Notes: generated from the sequence alone by a model not told the origin. Counted from the first letter of the stretch, positions 50,977 to 60,489 are shown. The stretch: 64,000 nt of DNA from Streptomyces sp. TLI_171 (GCF_003610255.1 NZ_RAPS01000001.1:682001-746000), one strand, 5' to 3'. A program made the numbers and translations.

Positions 50977-52671
50977 ATGCACACAACGCCCGCCACCCGC
51001 CGACTCGGCCGCGCCGCCGTCGCGGCCCTCGCCGCCCTCCTCGCCGCGACCGCCTGCAGCTCGGCGGGCGGGTCGGCGAACGACGTGGCCAAGACCGTGG
51101 TGCCGACCGTGGGCGCCGAGGACAACAACCCGCAGCCGCCGGAGAACGTCAAGGACGGCGGCGAGCTGCGCGAACCGCTCCAGCAGTGGATCACCCAGTG
51201 GAACCCGTACCAGGTCGACGGCACCTACGGCGACGCGGTGGAGATCATGGGCTACCTGGAGGCCAAGCTCTTCCGCTCCGACGCCCAGGGCGTCTACCAC
51301 CCCGTCCCCGAGTACCTGGTCTCCGCGCAGGTCACCTCCACCTCGCCGCAGGTGGTCACGTACAAGCTCAACCCGAAGGCGGTCTGGTCGGACGGCACCC
51401 CGATCGGCTACCGCGACTTCGCGGCCGTCTGGAAGGCCTCCAACGGCAAGGACCCGGCCTACAACCTCGCCGACTCCTCCGGCTACGAGCAGATCTCCGC
51501 CGTCGAGCAGGGCGCCGACGCCGGCGAGGTCAAGGTCACCTTCGCCGAGCCGTACGCCGACTGGCAGAGCCTGTTCAACCCGCTGCTGCCGGCCGCCGGG
51601 ATCTCCACCCCGCAGAACTTCAACGACGGCTGGGTGGAGCAGGTCCCGATCTACGGCGGCCCGTTCGTGCTGGCGAGCGCGGACAAGACCGCGCAGACCA
51701 TCACGCTCACCCCCAACCCCCGCTGGTGGGGCCCGAAGCCGAAGCTGGAGCGGATCACCTACCGGGTGCTGGACTCCGCCGCGATCACCCAGGCGTTCCT
51801 CAACAACGAGGTGGACTACGCCTCCGCGGGCACCGCCACCGCGTACGGCCAGCTCAAGGACGCCAAGGACGCGGTGATCCGCACCGGAACCCCCTGGGAC
51901 GAGGTGCACATCTCCTTCGGCGGCAACGGCGCGCTGGCCGACCAGAAGGTCCGCCAGGCGCTCGGCAAGGCGCTGGACCGCGCCTCGCTGATAAAAATCG
52001 CCAACAAGGGCGTCCCGGTGGACTTCAAGCCGCTCGACAACCACCTGTTCATGACCAACCAGAGCGGCTACCGCAACAACTCAGCCGACTGGGCCGGCTA
52101 CGACCCGGCGACCGCCAAGAAGTGGCTGGACGAGGCGGGTTGGAAGGACGCCGGCGGCGCCCGCAGCAAGGACGGGCAGCCGCTGGAGCTGCACTACGTG
52201 ATGAGCGACGGCTCCACCCAGGCGCAGGCCGACCTGGCCGCCGCCGTCCAGAACATGCTCCAGCAGGTCGGCGTCAAGCTCACCGTCGACAAGGTGCCCA
52301 GCAAGGAGTACTTCTCCAAGTACATCAACGAGGGCAAGTTCGACCTGGCCAGCTGGCGCAACACCGGCTCCTTCCCGCTCTCCAGGACGGTGCCGATCTA
52401 CCGCGCCCCGCAGGGCGACAACGTCTTCGGCAACTACTCGAAGCTGAGCACCCCCGAGATCGACGGCCTGCTGCGCAAGGCCGCCGCCACCCTCGACCCG
52501 GCGCAGGCCGCCGAGCTCTACAACCAGGCCGACGTGAAGATCTGGGAACTCGGCCACACCCTGGAGCTGTACCAGCGCCCCAGCATCGTCGCCGTCCGCA
52601 AGGGGCTGGCCAACTTCGGGGCGGGCAGCCTGGCCGACACCGTGATCACCTCGGTCGGCTGGCAGAAGTAG
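50977..52671 (+). CDS. Oligopeptide-binding lipoprotein (DppA/OppA-like)
   Basis: The 564-residue extracellular binding protein has a lipoprotein signal ending LAATAC (Cys27). The family-5 pattern VWSDGTPIGYRDFAAVWKA and the KVRQALGKALDRASLI segment are present. It diverges from the permease/ATPase operon, with which it forms one importer. The codons for SLIKIAN near residue 340 include ATA and AAA, rare in this DNA. A perfect hairpin follows the gene. Confidence 0.9.
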   Translation: MHTTPATRRLGRAAVAALAALLAATACSSAGGSANDVAKTVVPTVGAEDNNPQPPENVKDGGELREPLQQWITQWNPYQVDGTYGDAVEIMGYLEAKLFRSDAQGVYHPVPEYLVSAQVTSTSPQVVTYKLNPKAVWSDGTPIGYRDFAAVWKASNGKDPAYNLADSSGYEQISAVEQGADAGEVKVTFAEPYADWQSLFNPLLPAAGISTPQNFNDGWVEQVPIYGGPFVLASADKTAQTITLTPNPRWWGPKPKLERITYRVLDSAAITQAFLNNEVDYASAGTATAYGQLKDAKDAVIRTGTPWDEVHISFGGNGALADQKVRQALGKALDRASLIKIANKGVPVDFKPLDNHLFMTNQSGYRNNSADWAGYDPATAKKWLDEAGWKDAGGARSKDGQPLELHYVMSDGSTQAQADLAAAVQNMLQQVGVKLTVDKVPSKEYFSKYINEGKFDLASWRNTGSFPLSRTVPIYRAPQGDNVFGNYSKLSTPEIDGLLRKAAATLDPAQAAELYNQADVKIWELGHTLELYQRPSIVAVRKGLANFGAGSLADTVITSVGWQK

Positions 52672-52680
52672 CCCCGGCCC

Positions 52681-52711
52681 GGGCCGTCACCGCCCTGCCC
52701 GGTGACGGCCC
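52681..52711. terminator. 12-bp perfect hairpin between convergent genes
   Basis: GGGCCGTCACCG at 52681-52692 pairs perfectly with CGGTGACGGCCC at 52700-52711 around a seven-base loop. It is placed between the binding-protein gene and the convergent aminopeptidase gene. Confidence 0.72.
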
Positions 52712-52722
52712 GTCGGTCCGGC

Positions 52723-53691
52723 TCAGCGGTCCTTGAACTCCTCGATCGCCGCCAGCACCGTCTGCCGCAGCGCCTCTCCCCCGACGTGCCCGGAGTCGTC
52801 GAAGATGTGCAACCGGGCGTCCGGCCACGCCTTGGCCAGCTCCCACGCGGTCTGCACCGGGCTGCCCATGTCGTACCGGCCGTGCACCAGCACACCCGGG
52901 ATCCCTGCCAACTTTCCGGCATTGCGCAGCAGTTGGTCCTCCTCCAGCCAGGCGCCGTGGCTGAAGTAGTGCGCGCAGATCCGGACGAACGCGATCCGGT
53001 CGTCCGTCTCCCGGTCGCTGTACATGCCCGGGATGCCGTTCGGCTCGTCCGCGATCACCGCGTCCTCCCAGGCCAGCCACTCGTTGGCGACCCGCTCCCG
53101 GACCGCCCGGTCCGGGTCCTCCATCAACCGGGAGTACGCCGCCAGCAGGCGGTACACGTCACCGTCCCGGTCGCTCGCCGGCACCACGTCGCGGAACCGG
53201 TCCCACGCCTCGGGCTTGAACGCCCGCGCACCCCGGTAGAGCCAGTCCGTCTCGGCCCGCCGGGTGGTGGTCACCGCCTGGAGGACGATCTCGCTCACCC
53301 GCTCCGGGTGCTGCTGCGCGTACGCCAGGACCAGCGTCGACCCCCAGGACGCGCCGTTCAGCAACCACCGTTCGATGCCGAGGTGTTCGCGCAGCCGCTC
53401 GATGTCCTCGATCAGGTGCCGGGTGGTGTTCAGCGCCATGTCCGCCGCCGGGTCGCTGGCGTGCGGGGTGCTTCGCCCGCAGTTGCGCTGGTCGTAGCGG
53501 ATCACCCGGTAGCGCTCCGGGTCCCATGCCCGGGTGGGCCGCCGGACGGCCCCCGAACCGGGACCGCCGTGGACCTGCAGGGCGGGCTTCCCTTCGGGGT
53601 TGCCGAGCTGCTCGTAGTAGACGCGGTTGCCGTCCCCGGTGTCGAGGTAGCCGCTGTCGTAAGGACCGGTCGGGGGGTAGAGGTCAGCCAT
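52723..53691 (-). CDS. pip: Prolyl aminopeptidase (proline iminopeptidase)
   Basis: The 322-residue alpha/beta-hydrolase of peptidase family S33 removes N-terminal proline. The start YPPTGPYDSGYLDTGDG, the oxyanion block HGGPGSG, the nucleophile elbow GASWGS (S115) and the late catalytic histidine in DDSGHVGG are visible. It is cytoplasmic. Its position next to a peptide importer suggests degradation of imported peptides, although it is on the opposite strand from the binding-protein gene and converges on it. Confidence 0.88.
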   Translation of the reverse strand: MADLYPPTGPYDSGYLDTGDGNRVYYEQLGNPEGKPALQVHGGPGSGAVRRPTRAWDPERYRVIRYDQRNCGRSTPHASDPAADMALNTTRHLIEDIERLREHLGIERWLLNGASWGSTLVLAYAQQHPERVSEIVLQAVTTTRRAETDWLYRGARAFKPEAWDRFRDVVPASDRDGDVYRLLAAYSRLMEDPDRAVRERVANEWLAWEDAVIADEPNGIPGMYSDRETDDRIAFVRICAHYFSHGAWLEEDQLLRNAGKLAGIPGVLVHGRYDMGSPVQTAWELAKAWPDARLHIFDDSGHVGGEALRQTVLAAIEEFKDR

Positions 53692-53802
53692 GGTTGCCGA
53701 TCCTAAGTCGCCCTCCCCGAGCTGTCCTTGACGTTTCGTCACCGGTGGGTGCGGCCGGGTTCGGCGGACGGTCACCCGCCTGCCCGAGCAGGTCCGCGAG
53801 GG

Positions 53803-56586
53803 CTACTGCTGCCAGACCTGGATTTCGGAGAGTTGGGCGGCGGGCCAGCCGGTGTTGGCGGTGACGGCGACGCGGACGTAGCGGGCGGTGGTGGCGGGGA
53901 AGGTGAGGGTCACGGTGTTGTCGGCGGCGGGGTCGAAGAGGGTGGGGGCGGCGGGCCTGAGGGTGGAGAAGGTGGTGTTGTCGGTGGAGGCGAGGAGGGT
54001 CAGGGTCTGGGTGCGGGCGCCCCAGCCGGCGGGCAGGCGCAGGACGACGCGGCCGACCGGCCGGGCGGTGCCGAGATCGACCTGGGCCCACTGCGGGAAG
54101 GCGTTGTTGGCGCTCTCCCAGTAGCTGTTGCGGTTGCTGTCGGTCAGGTTGCCCGAGCCGTAGACGTCGGTGTGCGAGGACTCGGCGGTGGGCCGGCCGG
54201 CGGCCAGGTCGGTGACGGGCGGGGTGCCCGCGGCGGTGAGCCGGAGGCTGTTGAGGTTCCAGCCGCCGCTGTCCTGAGCGAGGGTCAGCACCTGCCGTCC
54301 GGCGGGGAGGGTGAGCTGGGCGGCGGCGTCGCCCCAGGTCTGCCAGCCGCCGGTGGCCGGCAGGGCGACCGGGCCGGTGAGGTTGGCGCCCGAAGCGTCG
54401 GCGAGGTGGAGGGCGCCGGTGACGGCGGCGGGCGCGGCGTACCGGAAGACGACGCTGTACGTTCCGGCGGTGGCGACGTCGACGGTGTAGCGCTGCCACT
54501 GTCCGGCGGAGGTCCAGCCGAGGTTGTAGCCGCCGCCGGTGTCGGAGGTGGCTTCCAGGTCGACGCCGTCGGCGCGGTAGCCGTTGCCGGTGCCGTTGAC
54601 GGAGTTGACGAAGTATCCGGTGCCGGGGCCGCCGGTGTCGTAGTTCTCGGCCTGCACGGTGCCGGGCACCGCCGCGGGTGAACCGCCGTACGGGGCTTCG
54701 GGGTCGGTGCCGCCGCCGGTCCAGCTGTTGCCGCTGCCGGCGACGGTGAAGGCGGGCGAGTTGTTGCGGAAGGCGGCGGCGCCGGCCGCGGTCAGGCCGG
54801 TGACGGTGTTCCCGGTCAGGGTCGCCGAGCCGGTGGGCGCCGGGTAGAACGGCGGCGCGACCACGAAGCCGTTGCGGCCGGGCGTGCCCACGGTGTTGTC
54901 CTGCACCAGCGTGTTGGTGGAGGTGGACAGGCCGACGCCGTCGTACAGCGAGTCGCGCACGGTGTTGCCGGTGACGGTGACGTGGTCGACCACGCCGACG
55001 TTCTGGCCGTCGCCGCCGTTGCCGACGTGCAGCGCGGGCTGGCCCTGGTTGTAGCCGTTGCCGCCGGAGCGCAGGACGGTGTTGGCGTGCACGGTGGCGC
55101 CGAGCAGGTCGCTGCCGTTGACGCCGAACCGGCCGGCGCCGAGGCCGATGTAGCGGGCGGTGTCGGAGATCAGGTTGTTCTCGATCAGGTGGCCGCTGCC
55201 ACCGTAGACGCCGATGCCCTTGCCGCCCCACGGCGCGATCACCGTGTTGTGCGTCATGGTGATGTGCGCCATCGCCGTGTAGTAGGTCCGGTTGCCCGCC
55301 GGATCGGTGTTGTAGTTCACCGAGTTGACGGCCATGCCGTCGTCACCGGTGCCGCGGACGAAGTTGTTGGTGGCGGTGAGGTCGTTGCCGACGCTGTTGC
55401 CCAGCGACACGTTGTTGAGGTTGATGCCGTCGGCCCACACCGCGGTCACCCGGGCGTTGCGGACGGTGCCGCCGGTGCCGGACGCCCAGTAGCCGGACTC
55501 GACGTGCTGGCTCCAGATGCCGTCGGCGCTCCAGCCGGCGCCGCTGGTGTCCATCGCGCCGCCGCCCGCGTCGACCATCTCCCGGCTGGTGGAGCTGGAG
55601 TCCAGGTGGAAGCCCTGGACGTGGGCGGAGGTCAGGTTGAACAGGGCGGCCAGCGGCGTGCTGTTCGGCAGCGGGACGTCCCGGTAGATCGTCGAGTACC
55701 ACTGGCCCGCGCCGACGATGGTGATGCCCTGCGCGGTCAGGCCGGTGGTGCCGCGCAGGTAGAAGGTGCCGGCCGGGATCCACAGCGTCCGGCCCTGGGA
55801 CTGCGCCTGGTTGATGCAGCTCTGGATCGCGGCGGTGGAGTCGACCGCGCCGGGCGCCGCCGAGCCGTTGGTCGGCGCGGTGGAGGCGACGGCGCCGCAG
55901 TCGGTGATGGACAGCGAGCCGGCGGGCTGCGCGGCCGGGGGCGGCGGGTTCTCCGCGTCGAGCACGTCGATGTCGTAGAACGCGGCGGTGTTGGCGGCGT
56001 CCTTGCGCAGTTCGAGGGTGGCGCCGGGGGCGATCGGCGGGCCGGTGACGAAGGTGTGCGACTCGTCGAAGAAGTCGCGCGGGTTGCCGTCGGCGGGGTT
56101 CTGGTTGCTGCCGTTGTAGTGGTCGGCTCCGCCCTCGTAGAACCAGCTCTGCTTGGAGTTGAGGTTCAGCGCCTGCCGGAACACCCCGTCCACGTACAGG
56201 TTCAGGGTGGCGGTCGTGCCGCCGCCGGTGGCCGAGTCCGGCATGCTCTCGCGCAGGTTGATCGCGCTGACCGGGCCGCCGGTGGTGTTGGTCCACCGCA
56301 CGCCCTGGCCGGTGGCCGCCAGGTGCACGTAGGCGTGGCCGGACGCCTCCAGCGCGGCGCTGGAGTACTGCGTGGTCGGCGCGGCGGTCAGCGCCACGGT
56401 GGTCGCGCCGCCGACCGGCGTGCCCGCCTCGGCCTCGAACTGGGTGAAGGGGAGGGTGGCGCCGGCGGTGTCGGCGGCCGCCGCGGTGCTCGCCGTGACG
56501 GCGGGGAGCACCGCGCCCCCGGCGAGCAGGGCGGTGACGAGCAGGACGGTGCGGGCGCGCGGGCGGGCGGTGGGCGACGGTGTCAT
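53803..56586 (-). CDS. Secreted beta-helix polysaccharide hydrolase (GH87-like) with CBM6 and F5/8 domains
   Basis: The protein of 927 residues begins with a Sec signal ending ASTAAAA. An N-terminal CBM-like domain (about 45-200), a right-handed beta-helix region (about 220-600) with WADGINLNN and GTGDDGMAVNS, a CBM6-like domain (about 640-780; VQAENYDTGG) and a C-terminal F5/8C domain (about 790-927) follow. The paired Asp motifs in the helix resemble alpha-1,3-glucanases of GH87 (mycodextranase). The substrate is inferred. TTCGATCGAA (56698-56707) lies upstream. Confidence 0.75.
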   Translation of the reverse strand: MTPSPTARPRARTVLLVTALLAGGAVLPAVTASTAAAADTAGATLPFTQFEAEAGTPVGGATTVALTAAPTTQYSSAALEASGHAYVHLAATGQGVRWTNTTGGPVSAINLRESMPDSATGGGTTATLNLYVDGVFRQALNLNSKQSWFYEGGADHYNGSNQNPADGNPRDFFDESHTFVTGPPIAPGATLELRKDAANTAAFYDIDVLDAENPPPPAAQPAGSLSITDCGAVASTAPTNGSAAPGAVDSTAAIQSCINQAQSQGRTLWIPAGTFYLRGTTGLTAQGITIVGAGQWYSTIYRDVPLPNSTPLAALFNLTSAHVQGFHLDSSSTSREMVDAGGGAMDTSGAGWSADGIWSQHVESGYWASGTGGTVRNARVTAVWADGINLNNVSLGNSVGNDLTATNNFVRGTGDDGMAVNSVNYNTDPAGNRTYYTAMAHITMTHNTVIAPWGGKGIGVYGGSGHLIENNLISDTARYIGLGAGRFGVNGSDLLGATVHANTVLRSGGNGYNQGQPALHVGNGGDGQNVGVVDHVTVTGNTVRDSLYDGVGLSTSTNTLVQDNTVGTPGRNGFVVAPPFYPAPTGSATLTGNTVTGLTAAGAAAFRNNSPAFTVAGSGNSWTGGGTDPEAPYGGSPAAVPGTVQAENYDTGGPGTGYFVNSVNGTGNGYRADGVDLEATSDTGGGYNLGWTSAGQWQRYTVDVATAGTYSVVFRYAAPAAVTGALHLADASGANLTGPVALPATGGWQTWGDAAAQLTLPAGRQVLTLAQDSGGWNLNSLRLTAAGTPPVTDLAAGRPTAESSHTDVYGSGNLTDSNRNSYWESANNAFPQWAQVDLGTARPVGRVVLRLPAGWGARTQTLTLLASTDNTTFSTLRPAAPTLFDPAADNTVTLTFPATTARYVRVAVTANTGWPAAQLSEIQVWQQ

Positions 56587-56697
56587 CGGATCCCTTCCGG
56601 GGCGTGCACGGGCCGCGGCTCCGCCGGCGGCGCGGAGCCGCGGAGGCGGCGGTCGAGCAGCAGCGAACGTAATCCGATTGACATGAATCCGCAATGC

Positions 56698-56707
56698 TTC
56701 GATCGAA
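56698..56707. promoter_or_regulatory. 10-bp palindrome upstream of the beta-helix enzyme gene
   Basis: TTCGATCGAA is a perfect palindrome about 112 bp before the start of the secreted enzyme gene and within an AT-richer stretch. It may be an operator, but no regulator is adjacent. Confidence 0.3.
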
Positions 56708-56752
56708 CTGCGCAAAATATCAACTCGCCCCACGCACACCGCAGTCAGGCTC

Positions 56753-57385
56753 TCAGGCGGCTGCCGCGGCCGCACCCGCCGCCCAGCGGAAGCCGTCCAG
56801 GTCGGTGCAGGCCGGCACGCTCGAACTGTTGACGACCAGCCGGTGCGAACCGCTGCCCTCCGGGTCCACCCCGAGGTCCTTGGCCAGCGCCTTGCGCCGG
56901 TACAGCGCCAGCTTGACCGGCCCGCCCGCCGCGTCGAACTCGGCGTACACCCGGCCGAAGCTCTTCGTCACCGCCAGGCCCTGCTCGACGTAGAACCGCT
57001 TGGTCGCGGCGAAGTCCGCCACGCCGATCAGCAGCACGAACTCGTCGACCTGACGGGTCGCCGGTCCGCTGTCCTTCTTCGCGGAGGTGGCCAGCTTCCA
57101 GATCGTCCCGTCCGGGGCCTGCACCACGCCGCCGTACCCCCACAGCGACTTCGCGGCGGGCTTCAGCACCGTCGCGCCGGCGGCGACCGCCGACGCCACG
57201 AAGCTGTCCACGTCCGCGGGCCGGGAAACGGTCAGGGCGAGCGTGAACCCGCGGAATCCGCTGGACGGCTCGTCCGCGGCGCGCAGCCGCAGGCGCCTCT
57301 CGTCCAGGTCGAAGGCGTCGGCGTAGAAGCGGGCGGCGGACTCGGTGTCGGCCACGTCCAGGGTGATGGTGTCGATGATTGCCAT
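56753..57385 (-). CDS. VOC-family protein with two glyoxalase-like halves
   Basis: The 210-residue protein has two beta-alpha-beta-beta-beta modules: ITLDVADTESAARFYADAF with GVVQAPDGTIWKLAT, and VLLIGVADFAATKRFYVEQG with VKLALYRR. Vicinal-oxygen-chelate folds serve as glyoxalases, dioxygenases or resistance proteins. Not all metal ligands are evident to me. It is a stand-alone gene. Function unknown. Confidence 0.78.
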   Translation of the reverse strand: MAIIDTITLDVADTESAARFYADAFDLDERRLRLRAADEPSSGFRGFTLALTVSRPADVDSFVASAVAAGATVLKPAAKSLWGYGGVVQAPDGTIWKLATSAKKDSGPATRQVDEFVLLIGVADFAATKRFYVEQGLAVTKSFGRVYAEFDAAGGPVKLALYRRKALAKDLGVDPEGSGSHRLVVNSSSVPACTDLDGFRWAAGAAAAAA

Positions 57386-57481
57386 GCCTGAAACGCTAGG
57401 CCCGCGCCCCCGCCGGAGGCTTCTCGATTCCTGACCGGTGCCCGGCCGGCGCCCGGCGCCGCGCTGCGGGCGGTCCGGCGT

Positions 57482-57730
57482 TCAGGCCAGGCCGAGGGCG
57501 GCGCGGAGGCGGCCCCGGGTGGCGGCGGCGGCCTCCCGGGTGACGGGGTCGTCGCTGCCGAGGGCCTCGTTCAGCAGCAGGTCGGCGGCGGCGACCACGG
57601 CCGCGGGCAGCACGATCTCGCGCAGGCCGAGCAGCTGCGCGGCGGCCTGGTGCCCCACCGACGGAGCGGCGCCGGGACGGGCGGAGGGCTTCTCGCCGTG
57701 CACGCGGCGGGGTTCGTTGATCACGGGCAT
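57482..57730 (-). CDS. Small protein of unknown function
   Basis: The 82-residue product starts MPVINEPRRVHGEKPS and has a helical Ala/Leu-rich C-terminal half (LLGLREIVLPAAVVAAADLLLN). It may be helical but is not strongly membrane-like. I do not recognise it. Coding potential is supported by the Streptomyces-like codon pattern and its place on the same strand as the VOC gene upstream. Confidence 0.45.
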   Translation of the reverse strand: MPVINEPRRVHGEKPSARPGAAPSVGHQAAAQLLGLREIVLPAAVVAAADLLLNEALGSDDPVTREAAAATRGRLRAALGLA

Positions 57731-57804
57731 GTCCGGTCCAACGGGTCGTGGCCCGCGACGGTTACGCCGTCGGGGCGTTCGGGTGGTCGGGCGGGTGGCG
57801 CGGG

Positions 57805-58245
57805 TCAACCGATCCGTTCGGCCAGCGCGAGGATGGTTCCGGCCGGGCCGCGCAGGTGACAGAGGCGGTAGGCGTTCTCGTACCGGGCGACCTCGCCGAG
57901 GAGTTCGGCGCCGTGCGGGCGCAGCCGGGCCAGGGTGTCGTCGAGGTCGTCGACGGCGAACATGACCCGGTGCAGTCCGAGGGTGTTGGGTGCCGGGTCG
58001 GGCGGGCCGGGGGTGATCGCGGCAGGGGTGTGGTACTTCGTCAGTTCGAGCCTGCCGTGGCCGTCCGGGGTGCGCATCATCGCGATGGCGCTGCGCAGGC
58101 CGTCGAGGCCCACGGTGCGGTCGGCCCAGACTCCTTCGATCTCCGCCTCGCCCTCGAGTTCCAGGCCGAGTGCGGTGAAGAAGGCGACGGCGGCCGCCAG
58201 GTCGTCGACGACGATGCCGACGTTGTCCATCCGTTGAACGGTCAC
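57805..58245 (-). CDS. VOC-family protein
   Basis: The 146-residue single-domain protein has MDNVGIVVDDLAAAVAFFTALGLELEGE, TPDGHGRLELTKY and HRVMFAVDDLDDTLARL, the vicinal-oxygen-chelate pattern. It resembles glyoxalase or bleomycin-resistance-like proteins; the reaction is unknown. The GTG at 58245 is used. An ATG five codons inside is an alternative. Confidence 0.8.
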   Translation of the reverse strand: MTVQRMDNVGIVVDDLAAAVAFFTALGLELEGEAEIEGVWADRTVGLDGLRSAIAMMRTPDGHGRLELTKYHTPAAITPGPPDPAPNTLGLHRVMFAVDDLDDTLARLRPHGAELLGEVARYENAYRLCHLRGPAGTILALAERIG

Positions 58246-58298
58246 GGGTGCCTGCCCTTTCGGGTTCCGGTGTCAGGGGGGAAGGGTCCGACGGGTGG

Positions 58299-58613
58299 TC
58301 AGGAGGCGTGCCGGTCCGGGACGGCGGGCGGCACGGCAGGGTCCAGGGCTGGGCGTTCGGGCCGGGGGGCGAGGCTGCGGACGGCCGGGGCGGGCCAGGC
58401 CGGGGACGGCGCGGACGCGGTGTGGGCGGCCCGGATCCACCGGGCCAGGGCATGGGCGAACTCGGGGCCGATCGCGGCGGCGTGCTGCAGCTGGTCCAGG
58501 TCTCCGGGGCGCAGCGGGACCCCGGCCTCCGAGAGGGCGGCGAGCAGGGGTTGGAGCAGCGTCCACTGGAGCCGGACGACGGGTGGCGGGCTGGTATGCG
58601 CAGGCTCTGTCAC
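58299..58613 (-). CDS. Small hypothetical protein
   Basis: The 104-residue frame begins with a GTG (MTEPAHTSPPPVVRLQWTLL) and has a helical segment (LQPLLAALSEAGVPLRPGDLDQLQHAA) with a basic, Pro/Ala-rich end. No family is recognised. It is upstream of the VOC gene on the same strand. It could be a shadow, but the helical amphipathic part reads like protein. Confidence 0.42.
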   Translation of the reverse strand: MTEPAHTSPPPVVRLQWTLLQPLLAALSEAGVPLRPGDLDQLQHAAAIGPEFAHALARWIRAAHTASAPSPAWPAPAVRSLAPRPERPALDPAVPPAVPDRHAS

Positions 58614-58780
58614 GCCGGGTCCAACTCCCGTCCGGCGGTGGGGACACGGGTCCCGCGGGCGGTTCCACCGCAGGGTGCACCCGCCCCGGGGTCCGCTCCG
58701 CTCCGGCACGGCGGCCGCTCCCGAACGGCCGTCATCCCGCCGAGCGAACCCGGGTTTGCGCGGGGCCGTCCGACGGCGCG

Positions 58781-59083
58781 TCAGTCCTGCCGGACCTGGG
58801 CCAGCCGGTGCAGGGCGAGGACGCCCAGGACCGCGGAGACCGCGGCGACCAGCAGGGCGACGCCGGGGAGCGGGCCGGCGGCCGCCCACAGCGCGCCCGC
58901 CGCGGTCAGGACGCTGAGCAGGGCGACGGCGGCGGCGAGCAGCCGTGGACGGTGCGTGACGCGGGCCGGCAGGCCGGGCGGTCGGGCGAGCCGCCGGTCG
59001 AGACGGGGGGCTTCGCTGCGCAGGTGGTCTTCGATCTCCGCGAGCAGGCGTTGCTCGTGGGCGGTCAGTCGGGTGGGGGCCAT
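58781..59083 (-). CDS. DUF3040-type small membrane protein
   Basis: The 100-residue protein begins with LTAHEQRLLAEIEDHLRSEAPRLDRRLA, the DUF3040 signature, followed by two hydrophobic helices (LLAAAVALLSVLTAAGALWAA and LLVAAVSAVLGVLAL). Such proteins are common in actinobacteria with unknown function. It diverges from the LitR-like gene; 329 bp separate them. Confidence 0.8.
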   Translation of the reverse strand: MAPTRLTAHEQRLLAEIEDHLRSEAPRLDRRLARPPGLPARVTHRPRLLAAAVALLSVLTAAGALWAAAGPLPGVALLVAAVSAVLGVLALHRLAQVRQD

Positions 59084-59412
59084 GGTGGTCGCCGTCCTCG
59101 GGTGTCGGGGCCCGGTGCTCGGCCGGGCCGCCTGGTCGGGGCCGCCGGTCCGGCGTCCCGCGGCTGCCGGTGCCGCCGGTCCGGGTCGCCGAACGGGAGC
59201 CGTCCCTGCGGGCCGTGCCCAGCGCGTGTACCCGGCCCTCGGATCCCACGCTCGCCCTCCGGTGGTCCGTCGCCCACTCGCAGCGCTGCCGCAGCGTTTC
59301 GGCAGGAGTCGGCGCAGGGGCAGCCGGCGTGGGGCCGCCGGGAGAGGCGCGGCGGCGGGGCCGGTCGCACACTCACGGAGTGAGTCCCGACCGCACCCGC
59401 CCGGAGGATCCG
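59084..59412. promoter_or_regulatory. 329-bp divergent region upstream of the LitR-like gene
   Basis: No gene is seen here. ACTCAC (59371-59376) pairs with GTGAGT (59380-59385) around GGA, and CGGTCG (59362-59367) pairs with CGACCG (59388-59393) outside it. The structure ends 19 bp before the ATG, so it may be an operator for the B12 regulator itself or a 5' RNA hairpin. Confidence 0.42.
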
Positions 59413-60366
59413 ATGACGACGACCGCCGCCGTACCGGGCCCGGGCCTGCCGACCGGCGCGGTGGCGCGGCTGCTCGGGGTGTCGCCGACCACGGTGCGGT
59501 CCTGGGAGCGGCGCTACGGGATCGGGCCGGCCGGGCGGGTGCCCGGGCACCACCGGCGCTGGCGTGCCGAGGACGTCGCGGTGCTGGAGGCGATGTGCCG
59601 GCTGACGGCGCGCGGCCTGCCGCCGGGCGAGGCGGCCCGGGCGGCGCTGGCGGGCGGGGCGCGGCTCCCCCCGGCGGACGCGGGGCGGCCGCCCGGGGGG
59701 AGCCGCGCGCTCCGGGTGGGGACAGTGCGTCCCGAGTGCCGGGGACTGGCCGGCGCGGCGGTGCGCCTGGACGGTCCCGAGGTCGCGCGGGTGCTGGCCG
59801 CGGCCGTCGACGGGCTCGGGGCGGTGGCCGCCTGGACGGAGGTGGTGGTGCCGGCGCTCCGGGCGGCGGGCCGCAAGTGGGCGGTGGACGGCGAGCAGTA
59901 CGTGGAGGTCGAGCACCTGCTCTCCTGGCACGTGTCCGCGGCGCTGCGCGCGGTCGCGGTACGGCCGACCGGGCCGGCCTCCCGCGGGCGGCCGGTGCTG
60001 CTGGCCGCGATGCCGGAGGAGGAGCACAGCCTCCCGGTGGAGGCGGTGGCGGCGGGGCTGGCCGAGCGCGGCGTGCCGTTCCGGATGCTCGGCGCCGCCG
60101 TCCCGCCCAGGGCCCTGCTGGACGCGGAGCGCCGGCTCGGTCCGGCCGCCGTGCTGCTCTGGTCCCAGGGCCGGCGGACGGCGGACCGCCGGCTGGTTCG
60201 CGTGGCCGCCGAGCTGACCTGGGGTCAACGCGGCGCACGCTCCGCCGCCGCCGTCCTCCCGGCCGGTCCCGGCTGGGGCCGCACTCCCCCACCGGGTGCG
60301 GCGGCCCTCCCCCACTCGCTGGAGTCCGCCCTCGACCTCCTCCACCGCGCCACCGTCCCGCCCTGA
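59413..60366 (+). CDS. litR: LitR/CarH-like MerR regulator with B12-binding domain
   Basis: The 317-residue protein has a MerR-type helix-turn-helix (TGAVARLLGVSPTTVRSWERRYGI; about 13-80). A cobalamin-binding part follows, with W156, E167-H168 and H205 (PEEEHSLPVE), the expected lower-ligand His. The W to EH spacing is ten residues, not the usual nine, which may be a subgroup trait. GGAGG lies five bases before the ATG. CarH/LitR proteins repress genes in the dark through B12 tetramers and release DNA in light. It heads a likely target operon for lipid and flavin enzymes. Confidence 0.8.
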   Translation: MTTTAAVPGPGLPTGAVARLLGVSPTTVRSWERRYGIGPAGRVPGHHRRWRAEDVAVLEAMCRLTARGLPPGEAARAALAGGARLPPADAGRPPGGSRALRVGTVRPECRGLAGAAVRLDGPEVARVLAAAVDGLGAVAAWTEVVVPALRAAGRKWAVDGEQYVEVEHLLSWHVSAALRAVAVRPTGPASRGRPVLLAAMPEEEHSLPVEAVAAGLAERGVPFRMLGAAVPPRALLDAERRLGPAAVLLWSQGRRTADRRLVRVAAELTWGQRGARSAAAVLPAGPGWGRTPPPGAAALPHSLESALDLLHRATVPP

Positions 60367-60403
60367 CACTCCGCCCCCCGCCCCCGTCCGCTCCTCCGAA
60401 CCA

Positions 60404-60453
60404 TCCACACCCGCCCGGGCACCGAATACCGACTGTCGAGCGGGTCGCGCAGT
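60404..60453 (+). repeat. 50-bp direct repeat, copy 1
   Basis: This 50-bp block recurs at 60490-60539 with three mismatches. It lies between the LitR-like gene and the SRPBCC gene. Confidence 0.85.
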
Positions 60454-60489
60454 TCACCGCACGCCTGCTCCCACCCCCACTCCCACCAG

